Positions 36,474-44,592 of a DNA stretch of 64,000 nucleotides are shown here, in pieces. The stretch comes from an uncultured Roseovarius sp. Lineage in GTDB: Bacteria; Pseudomonadota; Alphaproteobacteria; Rhodobacterales; Rhodobacteraceae. The stretch is from contig CANMOU010000002.1 of NCBI GenBank assembly GCA_947499555.1, forward strand, positions 383,001-447,000, read 5' to 3'. The stretch's first letter is position 1; every line of letters starts with the position of its first letter. The notes under the pieces were generated by a model, which was given only the letters and a program-made list of their open reading frames with translations, did no database searches and was not told the origin of the DNA. The translations under genes were made by a program, and so were the position numbers.

Positions 36474-36966
36474 GCCGCTTGAGCCAGCCCTTTTTCTCGG
36501 CCTCCTCAGGCGCATCATCCTCGCTTGGACCTTCGATCACCTGCTCAAGATTGGCAAAGAACTGATCCGCCATCTTCTTGGCAAAGCCATCGACAATCCG
36601 ACTGCCAAGCTGCGCAAGCTTGCCGCCCACCTTGGCATCCACGTCATAGGCCAGTTCGATACCGTCTTCAGCTTCGCTTAGGCGCACATCGGCCCCGCCT
36701 TTGGCAAACCCGGCGGCCCCGCCTTTGCCTTCACCATCAAGGCGCAGGCTTTCGCCTTCAACCATGTTCGAAAGCTTCACCGTGCCTTTGAACGTCGCCT
36801 TCACAGGTCCAACTTTTTGCACGACCGTGGCCTCGAACCCCTCCTCAGAAGAACCCGTGACCTCTTGCGCGCCGGGCACGCATTCCTTCAAGACTTCAGC
36901 ACTTAGCAGCGCGTTCCAGACAGTCGTCCGGTCCGCTTTGATCGTCCGTGTGCCGCTCATCTGCAT
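36463..36966 (-). CDS. CoxG/SRPBCC-family protein
   Basis: A 167-residue single-domain protein of the START-like SRPBCC fold, like the CoxG subunit of carbon monoxide dehydrogenase operons (TTVWNALLSAEVLKECVPGA, KVGPVKATFKGTVKLS, DVDAKVGGKLAQLGSRIVDG). The C-terminal tail (EEAEKKGWLKRLIS) may attach it to the membrane. CoxG binds hydrophobic ligands or helps cofactor delivery; no coxMSL genes are in the window. GGGAG lies 8 bases before the ATG at 36966. Confidence 0.9.
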   Translation of the reverse strand: MQMSGTRTIKADRTTVWNALLSAEVLKECVPGAQEVTGSSEEGFEATVVQKVGPVKATFKGTVKLSNMVEGESLRLDGEGKGGAAGFAKGGADVRLSEAEDGIELAYDVDAKVGGKLAQLGSRIVDGFAKKMADQFFANLEQVIEGPSEDDAPEEAEKKGWLKRLIS

Positions 36967-37101
36967 GGCAAGGCTCCCTTCGCTCTGATCTACGAGTCGT
37001 AGTCGAAGCTCGGGCCAAGGCCAAGACCCTCCGAAAGGGTCGCAAATGAGCAAGACCCCAAGCTTGCGCCACTGTTATCGCAAGGCAGAAAGGTCTCCCT
37101 C

Positions 37102-38085
37102 ATGCAATCACCGCAGGCGCAAAGCAACCCGGGCCTGGGCATCGCCTTTATTCTTGTCGGCGTTGTCGCGATCTCGGTCAACGACATGCTCATCAAGTTC
37201 CTGTCGGGCGGTTATCCGTTGCATCAGATGGTTTTCACACGCTCGATCATCGGCATCGCGTTCGGCCTGATACTTGTGCAACTTGAGGGCGGCTTGCAGA
37301 TTCTGCGCGCTGATCGACCCATGTTGCATCTGCTGCGCTGCGTGATGATCGTGATTGCCAATATGACATTCTTTGCCGCACTGGCTGTGCTGCCTCTGGC
37401 AGAAGCCACGGCGCTCTTCTTTGTCAGCCCGCTGATCATCACGCTCCTGAGTGTGCCTTTGCTCGGGGAAAAGGTCGGACCTCTGCGGATGGGGGCCGTG
37501 GTCGTGGGCTTTATCGGCGTGATCATCATGACCCGTCCGTGGGTCGGGCAGGATGGACGGGCAGTGTCGATGCTGATCTATCTGCTGCCAATCCTTGCGG
37601 CGGTGACCTATGCCGTCAATCAGGTGCTCACCCGCATGCTCGGAGTTGCCTCCAAAGCCTCGGCGCTTGCCGTTTACATTCAGGCGACTTTTATCGTGGT
37701 CAGCCTGGGCTTCTGGGCCGTGGCTGGCGACGGTCGCTATGCCGATGGTCTGAGCAACGAAAGCCTGGTCTTTCTTCTGCGTGCTTGGGTCTGGCCCGAA
37801 GGGCGCGATGTCTGGCTTTTCCTTGGGCTGGGGGTCAATTCCGCCATTGTGGGCTACGCGCTCGCACAGGCCTATCGCTCGGCAGATGCCGCCGTGATCG
37901 CTCCTTTCGAATATGCCGGTCTGCCGCTCGCGATTTTCTGGGGCTGGCTGATTTGGGCCGACCTGCCCGATGCTGTGACGCTCATGGGCATTGCACTTAT
38001 CCTCGGGGCGGGGTTGTTTGTGTTCCTGCGAGAACACCAGAAGAAGCGCCGCATCCTGCGTGGCAAACGCATGCAGGTCCGCTGA
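37102..38085 (+). CDS. DMT/EamA-family transporter
   Basis: A 327-residue inner-membrane carrier with ten helices in two EamA repeats (NDMLIKFLSGGYPLHQMVF, LAEATALFFVSPLIITLLS in the first; DAAVIAPFEYAGLPLAIFWGWL in the second). Family members export metabolites or amino acids; the substrate is not known. A basic C-terminal tail is cytoplasmic. The next gene starts 12 bp downstream, so a CoA-transferase substrate or product might be what it moves. Confidence 0.92.
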   Translation: MQSPQAQSNPGLGIAFILVGVVAISVNDMLIKFLSGGYPLHQMVFTRSIIGIAFGLILVQLEGGLQILRADRPMLHLLRCVMIVIANMTFFAALAVLPLAEATALFFVSPLIITLLSVPLLGEKVGPLRMGAVVVGFIGVIIMTRPWVGQDGRAVSMLIYLLPILAAVTYAVNQVLTRMLGVASKASALAVYIQATFIVVSLGFWAVAGDGRYADGLSNESLVFLLRAWVWPEGRDVWLFLGLGVNSAIVGYALAQAYRSADAAVIAPFEYAGLPLAIFWGWLIWADLPDAVTLMGIALILGAGLFVFLREHQKKRRILRGKRMQVR

Positions 38086-38097
38086 AGGGGGCAAGCC

Positions 38098-39189
38098 ATG
38101 CTGTCAGGGATCAAGATCGTCGAATTTGAAGGGCTGGGCCCCGGCCCTTTCGCGGCAATGATGCTGGCCGATCTCGGAGCCGAAGTGACCGTGATCCAGC
38201 GCCCCGGCCCGGCCAATCCTACGATGGGCGAACACAACATGCTGGATCGTGGCAAACGGGCGGTGGTGCTTGATCTGAAATCACCCGACGGTCTTACCGC
38301 AGCCCGGGCGCTCCTGGCCGAGGCGGACGCGCTTATCGAGGGGCTGCGCCCCGGCGTGATGGAACGGCTGGGTCTTGGACCTAAGGACGTTCAAAGCACC
38401 AATCCCAAGCTGGTCTATGGCCGGATGACCGGCTGGGGTCAGGACGGGCCACGCGCCCATACCGCCGGGCATGACTACAACTACATCGCCACGTCCGGTG
38501 CGCTCTGGTACGCCTCTACGCCCGGTGACACGCCGCTGACACCCCCCACCATCGTCGGCGATATCGGCGGCGGCGCTTTGTATCTTGTGGCTGGTATTCT
38601 GTCGGGTCTTCTCAATGCCGCGCGCACCGGAAAGGGCACCGTCGTTGACGCCGCCATCGTCGATGGCTCGGCCCATATGATGGCGCTTTTCATGGCCATG
38701 GCGGGCGGTGGCAATGTTTCCAGAACGCGTGGTCAAAGCCTTCTCGATGGCCCGCCCTGGGGCCGGGTCTACGCGTGCGCCGACGGCGCTTATCTTTCCG
38801 TGCAATGCCTTGAGCCACAGTTCTACACGATCTTTCTCACCCGCTTGGGCCTCAGCGATGATCCGACGTTTGCCGACCAGTACGACCGCACGCAATGGCC
38901 CGCGCAAACCTCCCGCCTAGCCCAGATCTTCGCAACCCAGCCCGTGCATCACTGGGCGCAGCTCTTTGACAACACCGATGCCTGCGTCGCGCCCGTCCTT
39001 GATCCGTGGTCGGCCAAGGACGATCCGCACATGGCCGACCGCGCGGTCTGGCACGAGGCCCAGGGCGTGCTCCAACCCGCACCCGCCCCCCGCTTTGATG
39101 GCCACGCGCCCAAACCGGCCCGCACCCCGGACCGCGGTGCCGATACCGAAACCGTCCTGCAGGATCTTCGGAAGCGCGGCCTACTCTAA
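38098..39189 (+). CDS. CaiB/BaiF family CoA-transferase, alpha-methylacyl-CoA racemase-like
   Basis: Enzyme of the family III CoA-transferase fold. The 363 residues start with KIVEFEGLGPGPFAAMMLADLGAEV, the AMACR-style opening, and AGHDYNYIATSGAL holds the active-site His near residue 123. Later DIGGGALYLVAGILSGL provides the Asp. It probably epimerises or transfers CoA on a branched acyl-CoA. It shares its 3' end with the convergent WYL regulator (9-bp overlap). Confidence 0.9.
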   Translation: MLSGIKIVEFEGLGPGPFAAMMLADLGAEVTVIQRPGPANPTMGEHNMLDRGKRAVVLDLKSPDGLTAARALLAEADALIEGLRPGVMERLGLGPKDVQSTNPKLVYGRMTGWGQDGPRAHTAGHDYNYIATSGALWYASTPGDTPLTPPTIVGDIGGGALYLVAGILSGLLNAARTGKGTVVDAAIVDGSAHMMALFMAMAGGGNVSRTRGQSLLDGPPWGRVYACADGAYLSVQCLEPQFYTIFLTRLGLSDDPTFADQYDRTQWPAQTSRLAQIFATQPVHHWAQLFDNTDACVAPVLDPWSAKDDPHMADRAVWHEAQGVLQPAPAPRFDGHAPKPARTPDRGADTETVLQDLRKRGLL

Positions 39190-39888
39190 AGGCTTGCTGG
39201 CGTTGTAGAGCACCCAGTCTTCTTGCTCCAACGTCTCTGTCCAGGCCTTGCGCAACCTGTCAGCCTCATCGGAAAAGAGAGCGCCAGTGGGGGTCATCGC
39301 CTTGATCCGGTCGATCCGGAAGCTGCGAAAGTCCTGCCTCAACCCACACCAGGCGGCCAACAGCACCACTTCAATGTGATAGGTCAAAGCCAATGGTTTG
39401 ACTGCGCGTGTCGTCTCAACTCCTTTCAGATCGAGATAGGTGACCTCAAGCTCCACCGCGTCACGAATATGCGCACGCAGCCGCTCGGCATCGGCCCCCT
39501 CGCGCGGGATCCGGTTCCAGCCGGACACCCGCAACGGCACGTGCGGCGCCCCACCAGGCAGGGCCGAGGCGATCTTTTCGCCCGCCCGCCGCGCCGCGCG
39601 CTCCAGGCCCGGATCCCCCGTGCGGTGCAAAAGCGCCATGCCGACATAAAGCGCCTCCAACTCCTCGGTGCTGAACATCAGCGGCGGCAAATCATACCCC
39701 GCGCGCAGCATATACCCCACGCCAGCCTCACCATCTATGGGAACGCGCATCGCTTGCAAGGCGACCATGTCGCGATAGATCGTGCGCTTGGTCACCTCCA
39801 GCTCGTTACCAAGGCGTTGCGCTGTCACCGGCGCATCGGCAGAGCGCAGGATCTGGATGATATCAAATAGGCGTGTCGAACGGGTCAT
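39181..39888 (-). CDS. WYL-domain transcriptional regulator (YafY type)
   Basis: A 235-residue regulator with an N-terminal helix-turn-helix (RLFDIIQILRSADAPVTAQRLGNELEVTKRTIYRDMVALQ, residues 6-45) and a WYL ligand-binding domain (residues 136-205, with LTYHIEVVLLAAWCGLRQDFRSFRIDRI). It is divergent from a five-gene unit; an inverted repeat in the 83-bp gap is probably its operator. The ligand may be a nucleotide or metabolite, as in other WYL proteins; unknown here. Confidence 0.93.
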   Translation of the reverse strand: MTRSTRLFDIIQILRSADAPVTAQRLGNELEVTKRTIYRDMVALQAMRVPIDGEAGVGYMLRAGYDLPPLMFSTEELEALYVGMALLHRTGDPGLERAARRAGEKIASALPGGAPHVPLRVSGWNRIPREGADAERLRAHIRDAVELEVTYLDLKGVETTRAVKPLALTYHIEVVLLAAWCGLRQDFRSFRIDRIKAMTPTGALFSDEADRLRKAWTETLEQEDWVLYNASKPLE

Positions 39889-39907
39889 GTCGGGCAGTCT
39901 AGCATGA

Positions 39908-39931
39908 CTGCTGACAGTATGGTGTCAGCAG
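39908..39931. promoter_or_regulatory. Operator of the WYL regulator
   Basis: CTGCTGACA-GTATGG-TGTCAGCAG, a perfect 9-bp inverted repeat with a 6-base centre, lies 20 bp upstream of the regulator start and 41 bp upstream of the divergent operon. Its position suits control of both promoters by the WYL protein. Confidence 0.75.
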
Positions 39932-39971
39932 GGTTTTGCTAGGGTATTCACGACACCACAGGACATCCGCC

Positions 39972-40433
39972 GTGCTGCAAGACTACAACGCCAAATCCGG
40001 CATCCTTATCGCGGTCTGGACCCTCGAGATTCAGACACTCCCCGAAGATGTGGACCGTATCCTTGATGCGGTGATGAAGGTGCACCCGTTGGGCTATGGC
40101 CGCTACCAGCGCAACGCGTCGGTCTCGGCGGTCGGGGCAGAGACAACAACGCCCCAGGCCAATTCAACAACCTCCACACATCAGGCGGATTATGTTCCCG
40201 GCACGGCCATGACCTATCCGATGGTCGAGCTGAAAATATCGATCGAACGCGACCTGCAGGCCCTGGAACAAGTGATGGATACCATCCTCGATACGCACCA
40301 CTACGAAGAGCCGGTGATTTTCGTGCGCGAAGACTGGGCCAGCCGCGCGGCCTACGATCCCAAAAGCAAGAACCCCAACCGCTGGTGGAACAACGGCCGC
40401 GGTCTGCCAGACACATTGGAGAGCCAGACATGA
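39972..40433 (+). CDS. PII/CutA/NIF3-like small protein A
   Basis: A 153-residue protein of unknown function, related to the product of 41419-41868. Shared features are PEDVDRILDAV near residue 24, VELKISIERDLQALEQVMDTI, THHYEEPVIFV (residues 108-118) and NPNRWWN near 134-140. The H-Y-E-P-V block is the mark of CutA/PII-like domains of the NIF3/YqfO type (HPYEEP). An inserted Thr/Ser-rich stretch (residues 56-72) is absent from the paralogue. The GTG at 39972 follows AGGA by 8 bases. It is the first gene of the WYL-controlled unit and overlaps the next by ATGA. Confidence 0.75.
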   Translation: MLQDYNAKSGILIAVWTLEIQTLPEDVDRILDAVMKVHPLGYGRYQRNASVSAVGAETTTPQANSTTSTHQADYVPGTAMTYPMVELKISIERDLQALEQVMDTILDTHHYEEPVIFVREDWASRAAYDPKSKNPNRWWNNGRGLPDTLESQT

Positions 40434-41233
40434 CGGCCTTTCGTGCCCTACATCATACTGGGGTACCCTTCGTTATCCCCAACCCATGGGATACTGGATC
40501 TGCCCGCATCCTCGCAGGGCTGGGGTTTCCCGCTCTTGCCACCACGAGCGCCGGAATGGCGTTTTCCAAAGGCCAGATCGAAGGCATGGTCCAGCCGAAA
40601 GAGGTGCTCGCACATTGCCGCGAAATCGTTGCTGCCACGCCATTGCCGGTCAGCGCCGATCTTGAAAAAGGATTTGGTGACAGCCCGGAAAGTGCGGCAG
40701 AGACCATCAGGGAAGCCGCCGCAACAGGGCTGGCCGGGGGATCGATCGAAGACCATACCGGAAACCGGAATAATCCGATTTTCGACGCCTCTCTGGCGAT
40801 TGAACGTGTGGCCGCCGCGGCCGAGGCGGCACGCAGTTTGCCGGATGATTTCGTTCTGACCGCGCGCTGCGAAAGCCTGCTTTGGGGCGAAGAACGGCTT
40901 GATCCGGTGATCAGACGTCTGCAGGCTTACGAGGCGGCGGGCGCTGACGTGCTCTATGCGCCCGGGCTACCTGACCTTGACGCGATTCGCGCAGTTTGCG
41001 CGGCGGTCTCGGTTCCCGTGAATGTTGTGATGGGGCTGCCGGGGCAGTCTTACAGCCTTGCGGAACTGGCCGAGGCTGGCGTCGCTCGGATCAGCGTGGG
41101 CTCCGCCTTTTTCCGGGTGGCCTATGGCGCGATGATCAATGCCGCGCGCGAAATCGTCGAGACCGGGCAGTTCTCTCAGACAGCAGACGGGATCGGCTTT
41201 GCCGAGCTCGAGACCTTTTTCCAATCCTCCTAG
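40430..41233 (+). CDS. PEP-mutase/isocitrate-lyase superfamily enzyme
   Basis: A 267-residue TIM-barrel enzyme. PNPWDTGSARILAGLGFPALATTSAGMAFSKG fits the first strand and loop, and ADLEKGFGD (76-84) holds the metal-binding acids. SIEDHTGN is the next catalytic loop. The KKCGH motif of isocitrate lyase is absent, so it is more likely an oxaloacetate-hydrolase/2,3-dimethylmalate-lyase or carboxyPEP-mutase relative. It cleaves or rearranges a 2-oxo-acid or malate-type substrate; which one is not clear. It lies between two PII-like proteins. Confidence 0.88.
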   Translation: MTAFRALHHTGVPFVIPNPWDTGSARILAGLGFPALATTSAGMAFSKGQIEGMVQPKEVLAHCREIVAATPLPVSADLEKGFGDSPESAAETIREAAATGLAGGSIEDHTGNRNNPIFDASLAIERVAAAAEAARSLPDDFVLTARCESLLWGEERLDPVIRRLQAYEAAGADVLYAPGLPDLDAIRAVCAAVSVPVNVVMGLPGQSYSLAELAEAGVARISVGSAFFRVAYGAMINAAREIVETGQFSQTADGIGFAELETFFQSS

Positions 41234-41243
41234 GAGACATCTC

Positions 41244-41426
41244 ATGATCAAGTACTACTACCCTGACGGCAGCTACTGTTTCCGCGCGCTGCATACCACG
41301 CATGCGGTTTACGTGGCAGATGATGGCAAGCTCATTGCCCGCACAATGCGCCCCGACAATTCAGAGCTCTACGAGTTTGAGATCACCGGTTTCGAGCTTT
41401 TGGAGACGGGAGTGCGTTATGAGTAA
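41244..41426 (+). CDS. 60-residue protein of the WYL-controlled unit
   Basis: A short protein with TAGGAGA 8 bases before its ATG and an 8-bp overlap with the next gene, so it is very probably translated. It has an all-beta look (YYYPDGSYCFRALHTTHAVYVADDGKLIARTM) and no known motif. No function recognised; it could be a small subunit of the neighbouring PII-like protein. Confidence 0.65.
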   Translation: MIKYYYPDGSYCFRALHTTHAVYVADDGKLIARTMRPDNSELYEFEITGFELLETGVRYE

Positions 41427-41868
41427 GCCTTCTATAATTGAAACAGGTTTTGACACCAAACCGATTGAGATGCAGCCCATGTGGGCGCTGATGTTTCAGG
41501 CCCCTGTCGAAGACGTGGACCGCATCTTTGAGGCCGTCACCGAAGTCGCCCCGCTGGTGCAGGGCAAGACCGACCGCAACGGCTATCGCGCCCCCGGCGG
41601 GTTTGAATATTACCGCCCCCGCGAAGGCACGCCAACCGGGGCCGAGGACGAAACCCGAAAGCGGCCCGGTGTGGATGAGATGCGGTTCTTCCTGCCCCGC
41701 GACCCCGACATGCTGCGCGCCGTGATCGAGGCGATCTACGAGGTGCACAGCTACTACGAGCCGGTCATCACCGTGACGGATGTCCTGCGGTCCCAATGCA
41801 AGGGCCTTGATGACAGCCAGAACCCGCATCGCTGGTGGAACAAGAGCGGCGACTGGAAGACCGACTGA
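41419..41868 (+). CDS. PII/CutA/NIF3-like small protein B
   Basis: A 149-residue paralogue of the first gene of the unit: MWALMFQAPVEDVDRIFEAV, EMRFFLPRDPDMLRAVIEAI, VHSYYEPVITV (109-119) and NPHRWWNKSGDW near 135 match in order. The N-terminal 20 residues are extra. Two diverged copies in one operon suggest a heteromeric complex or a catalytic plus regulatory pair. It starts at the ATG at 41419, inside the end of the 60-residue gene. Confidence 0.75.
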   Translation: MSKPSIIETGFDTKPIEMQPMWALMFQAPVEDVDRIFEAVTEVAPLVQGKTDRNGYRAPGGFEYYRPREGTPTGAEDETRKRPGVDEMRFFLPRDPDMLRAVIEAIYEVHSYYEPVITVTDVLRSQCKGLDDSQNPHRWWNKSGDWKTD

Positions 41869-41888
41869 CACTCAAAAGGAGACAACAG

Positions 41889-42530
41889 ATGCAAGACATT
41901 TCCATCTACCTGCCGGGCATCCTGCTCGCTTACTCCGCATTCCTTGTGGCCATCGCCAGTCCGGGTCCAAACATACTTGCGGTCATGGGCACGTCCATGA
42001 GCGTTGGGCGGCGTTCAGGCATCGCACTTGCGCTGGGTGTGGCCACCGGCTCGTTCACCTGGGCTGTGCTGACGGTTGCCGGTCTTTCCGCGATTTTGGC
42101 CACCTATGCCTCCGCGCTCTTTCTGATCAAGGTGTTCGGCGGGCTTTACCTGCTTTGGCTGGCCTACAAATCCTTCAGGTCAGCGATAGCCAAACACGAC
42201 ATCGAGGCGAAGGCACTTGCCGGTGGCTTACGTACACCGATGGGCTATTTCTCCCGTGGATATATCATCCAGATGACCAATCCAAAGGCCGCGTTGGCCT
42301 GGATCGCCATCATATCGCTCGGCCTCAAACAAGGTGCCCCACTTTGGGTCGGGGCGGTGATCGTGATCGGCACCTTCGCGCTCTCAATCATCATCCACGT
42401 GATCTATGCCTTGGCGTTCTCGACACCCGTTATGGCGCGTCTCTATGGTCGGGCACGGCGCGGGATCCAGACCGTTCTGGGATGCGTCTTCGCATTTGCG
42501 GGTCTGAAGCTGCTGACCTCTCGAAGCTAG
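41889..42530 (+). CDS. LysE/RhtB-family exporter
   Basis: A 213-residue exporter with six helices. AIASPGPNILAVMGTSMSVGRRSGI near residue 21 is the family signature; FGGLYLLWLAYKSFRSA and GYIIQMTNPKAALAWI follow. Members pump out amino acids or their analogues, so it may clear an amino-acid-like product or toxin handled by the upstream enzyme. AAGGAGA precedes the ATG at 41889. Last gene of the WYL-controlled unit, 20 bp after PII-like B. Confidence 0.93.
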   Translation: MQDISIYLPGILLAYSAFLVAIASPGPNILAVMGTSMSVGRRSGIALALGVATGSFTWAVLTVAGLSAILATYASALFLIKVFGGLYLLWLAYKSFRSAIAKHDIEAKALAGGLRTPMGYFSRGYIIQMTNPKAALAWIAIISLGLKQGAPLWVGAVIVIGTFALSIIIHVIYALAFSTPVMARLYGRARRGIQTVLGCVFAFAGLKLLTSRS

Positions 42531-42627
42531 CCTGATAATCCCGGGCGTTGCGCGAGAGTCCCGAAATCAGCATCTTGGGGCGTTGCGCAGCGCACGGCAC
42601 ATTTAAGAAGGCGGTATCTCAGCCTCT

Positions 42628-42682
42628 TACCGACCCCGCACCGACGCAATACCGACGTGATACCGACGCAATACCGACGTCG
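42628..42682. repeat. Five 11-bp tandem repeats upstream of smpB
   Basis: Five head-to-tail copies of a TACCGACGYRA-like unit: TACCGACCCCG, CACCGACGCAA, TACCGACGTGA, TACCGACGCAA, TACCGACGTCG. The 11-bp period is close to one helical turn. It lies 110 bp before the smpB start. It could bind a protein cooperatively, or be a chance expansion. Confidence 0.65.
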
Positions 42683-42792
42683 GGATTCCAGCAAAATAAG
42701 GGCGTTAACCTTTGAGTCGCGTCGAAGGGCTTTTATCCTCTGACATCTGTGGTTATCTTCGCCTTTCGCAAATGCGCTAGGACCCTTTTGAG

Positions 42793-43269
42793 ATGGCCAA
42801 ACCGAAGACCAATCCGAACTACAAGGTCGTCGCCGAGAACCGGCGCGCTCGGTACGACTATGCCATTGAGGACGATCTGGAATGCGGGATAGTACTGGAA
42901 GGTTCCGAGGTCAAATCCCTGCGTCAGAACACCTCGAACATTGCCGAAAGCTATGCCGCGGTGGAGGATGGCGAGCTGTGGTTGGTGAACTCCTACATCG
43001 CGCCTTATGAGCAGGCCAAGACATTTGGTCACACAGAACGACGTCGGCGTAAACTTTTGGTATCACGCAAAGAATTGTCACGGCTGTGGAACGAAACCCA
43101 GCGCAAAGGCATGACGCTCGTGCCGCTGGTGCTCTATTTCAACGATCGTGGTATTGCGAAAATGAAGATCGGCATCGCCAAGGGTAAGAAGAATTACGAC
43201 AAACGTGCCACTGATGCCAAGCGCGACTGGAGCCGCCAGAAACAGAGGCTTTTGCGCCACGGCGAGTAG
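42793..43269 (+). CDS. smpB: SsrA-binding protein
   Basis: Partner of tmRNA in trans-translation that rescues stalled ribosomes. The 158 residues match Smp[35 protein letters not shown] near the start, [23 protein letters not shown] and the basic C-terminal tail ([21 protein letters not shown]). The ssrA gene itself is not in the window. No clear Shine-Dalgarno precedes the ATG. Confidence 0.97.
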   Translation: MAKPKTNPNYKVVAENRRARYDYAIEDDLECGIVLEGSEVKSLRQNTSNIAESYAAVEDGELWLVNSYIAPYEQAKTFGHTERRRRKLLVSRKELSRLWNETQRKGMTLVPLVLYFNDRGIAKMKIGIAKGKKNYDKRATDAKRDWSRQKQRLLRHGE

Positions 43270-43373
43270 CGTTTCGTCGGCTCTCCTCTCCCAATATCTG
43301 CCTAGGGGCGCTAGATAGACCACATAATATGGGCTGCTTTTCGTCTGCCTGAAAAAACTGGGGAAGTCTGAGC

Positions 43374-43664
43374 ATGATCTTATTGGTGAATCTGATTGCC
43401 GGTGCGCTGGGCGCGAATTTTGCGGCGGGCGTGTTGAAGCACGTCAATCTTGGTCTCTTCGGAAACTCCGTTCTGGGTGTTCTCGGTGGTGGTGTGGGCG
43501 GACAGGTCCTCAACTCGCTGGGCTTTCAGGGGCTTGCCGCCTCTCCCACCTCGCGCGACGGGCTGGAGACGGTCGCGCTGCTTGGCCAGGTCGGATCAGC
43601 GGGCGCCTGCGGTGCGATGACCTTGCTGCTCGCAGGCTTTGCACGCAACCTCGTGGTGCGCTAA
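43374..43664 (+). CDS. Small Gly-rich membrane protein of unknown function
   Basis: A 96-residue protein with two hydrophobic segments (MILLVNLIAGALGANFAAGV and a C-terminal AGACGAMTLLLAGFARNLVV) and a Gly-rich middle (VLGVLGGGVGGQVLNSLG). It may be a small inner-membrane protein; no family recognised. A GGGGAAG ribosome site lies shortly before the ATG. It is between smpB and sseA on the same strand. Confidence 0.7.
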   Translation: MILLVNLIAGALGANFAAGVLKHVNLGLFGNSVLGVLGGGVGGQVLNSLGFQGLAASPTSRDGLETVALLGQVGSAGACGAMTLLLAGFARNLVVR

Positions 43665-43734
43665 CACCCTTTGGTCCTCTTGCCCTGAAGGACGTCTGGA
43701 TGTAGGCAGGCCTCATGCAATGTGGGGGGCCCAA

Positions 43735-44592
43735 ATGGCACAGGACGATCCCAAGACACTTGTTTCCACCAACTGGCTGGCGGACCACCTGAAAGATCCC
43801 GATCTGCGGGTTCTTGATGGCACAATTTTCATGCCGGGCGATCCGCGCGATGCGAAGGCCGAATACGAGGCGTCCCACATTCCCGGGGCACGCTTTTTCG
43901 ACATCGACGATATCTCCGATCACCGCTCCGACCTGCCGCATATGGCGCCCCCAGTTGAAAAATTCATGTCCCGCCTCCGCCAGATGGGCGTGGGCGATGG
44001 GCATCAGGTTGTTGTCTATGATACCCATGGTCTCTTTTCCGCCGCGCGGGTCTGGTGGCTGTTCCGACTGATGGGGCAAGACAACATCGCGGTTCTGGAC
44101 GGGGGCTTTCCCAAGTGGCTGGCCGAGGATCGGCCGGTCGAAGATCTGCCGCCTCTGATCAGGGATCGCCACATGACCGTGCGGCGGCGCGCCGAGATGG
44201 TGAAAGACGTCACGCAGGTCGCGGCGGCCTCGAAACTGCAGGACTACACGATCCTTGATGCGCGCGCGCCCGGGCGGTTCACCGGCAACGAAGCCGAGCC
44301 GCGCGAGGGTATGCGCGGCGGGCACATCCCGAACTCACGCAACGTGCATTACAAATCCTTGTTAAATGCGGATAACACCATGAAATCGCCGGAAGAACTT
44401 CGCGCAGTCTTCGATGCGGCCGGTGCGGATCTGGCCAAACCCGTGATCACAAGCTGCGGTTCGGGCATCACAGCGGCAATCATCAATCTTGCACTGGAGC
44501 GGATTGGGAAATCTGATCATGCGCTCTACGACGGGTCCTGGACCGAATGGGGCGCCTTTCCCACGGTTCCGGTGTCGACAGGAGAGGCCTGA
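43735..44592 (+). CDS. sseA: 3-mercaptopyruvate sulfurtransferase (SseA type)
   Basis: Two-domain rhodanese of 285 residues that moves sulfur from 3-mercaptopyruvate to an acceptor. The inactive N-terminal domain covers 10-130 (DGTIFMPGDPRDAKAEYEASHIPGARFFD), the active one 165-280, with Cys241 in SCGSGIT; the CGSG loop is the mercaptopyruvate type rather than thiosulfate. The ATG at 43735 was chosen on family alignment; there is an in-frame ATG just upstream at 43720. It joins the aminotransferase by TGATG, and together they could convert cysteine to mercaptopyruvate and then to persulfide. Confidence 0.9.
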   Translation: MAQDDPKTLVSTNWLADHLKDPDLRVLDGTIFMPGDPRDAKAEYEASHIPGARFFDIDDISDHRSDLPHMAPPVEKFMSRLRQMGVGDGHQVVVYDTHGLFSAARVWWLFRLMGQDNIAVLDGGFPKWLAEDRPVEDLPPLIRDRHMTVRRRAEMVKDVTQVAAASKLQDYTILDARAPGRFTGNEAEPREGMRGGHIPNSRNVHYKSLLNADNTMKSPEELRAVFDAAGADLAKPVITSCGSGITAAIINLALERIGKSDHALYDGSWTEWGAFPTVPVSTGEA

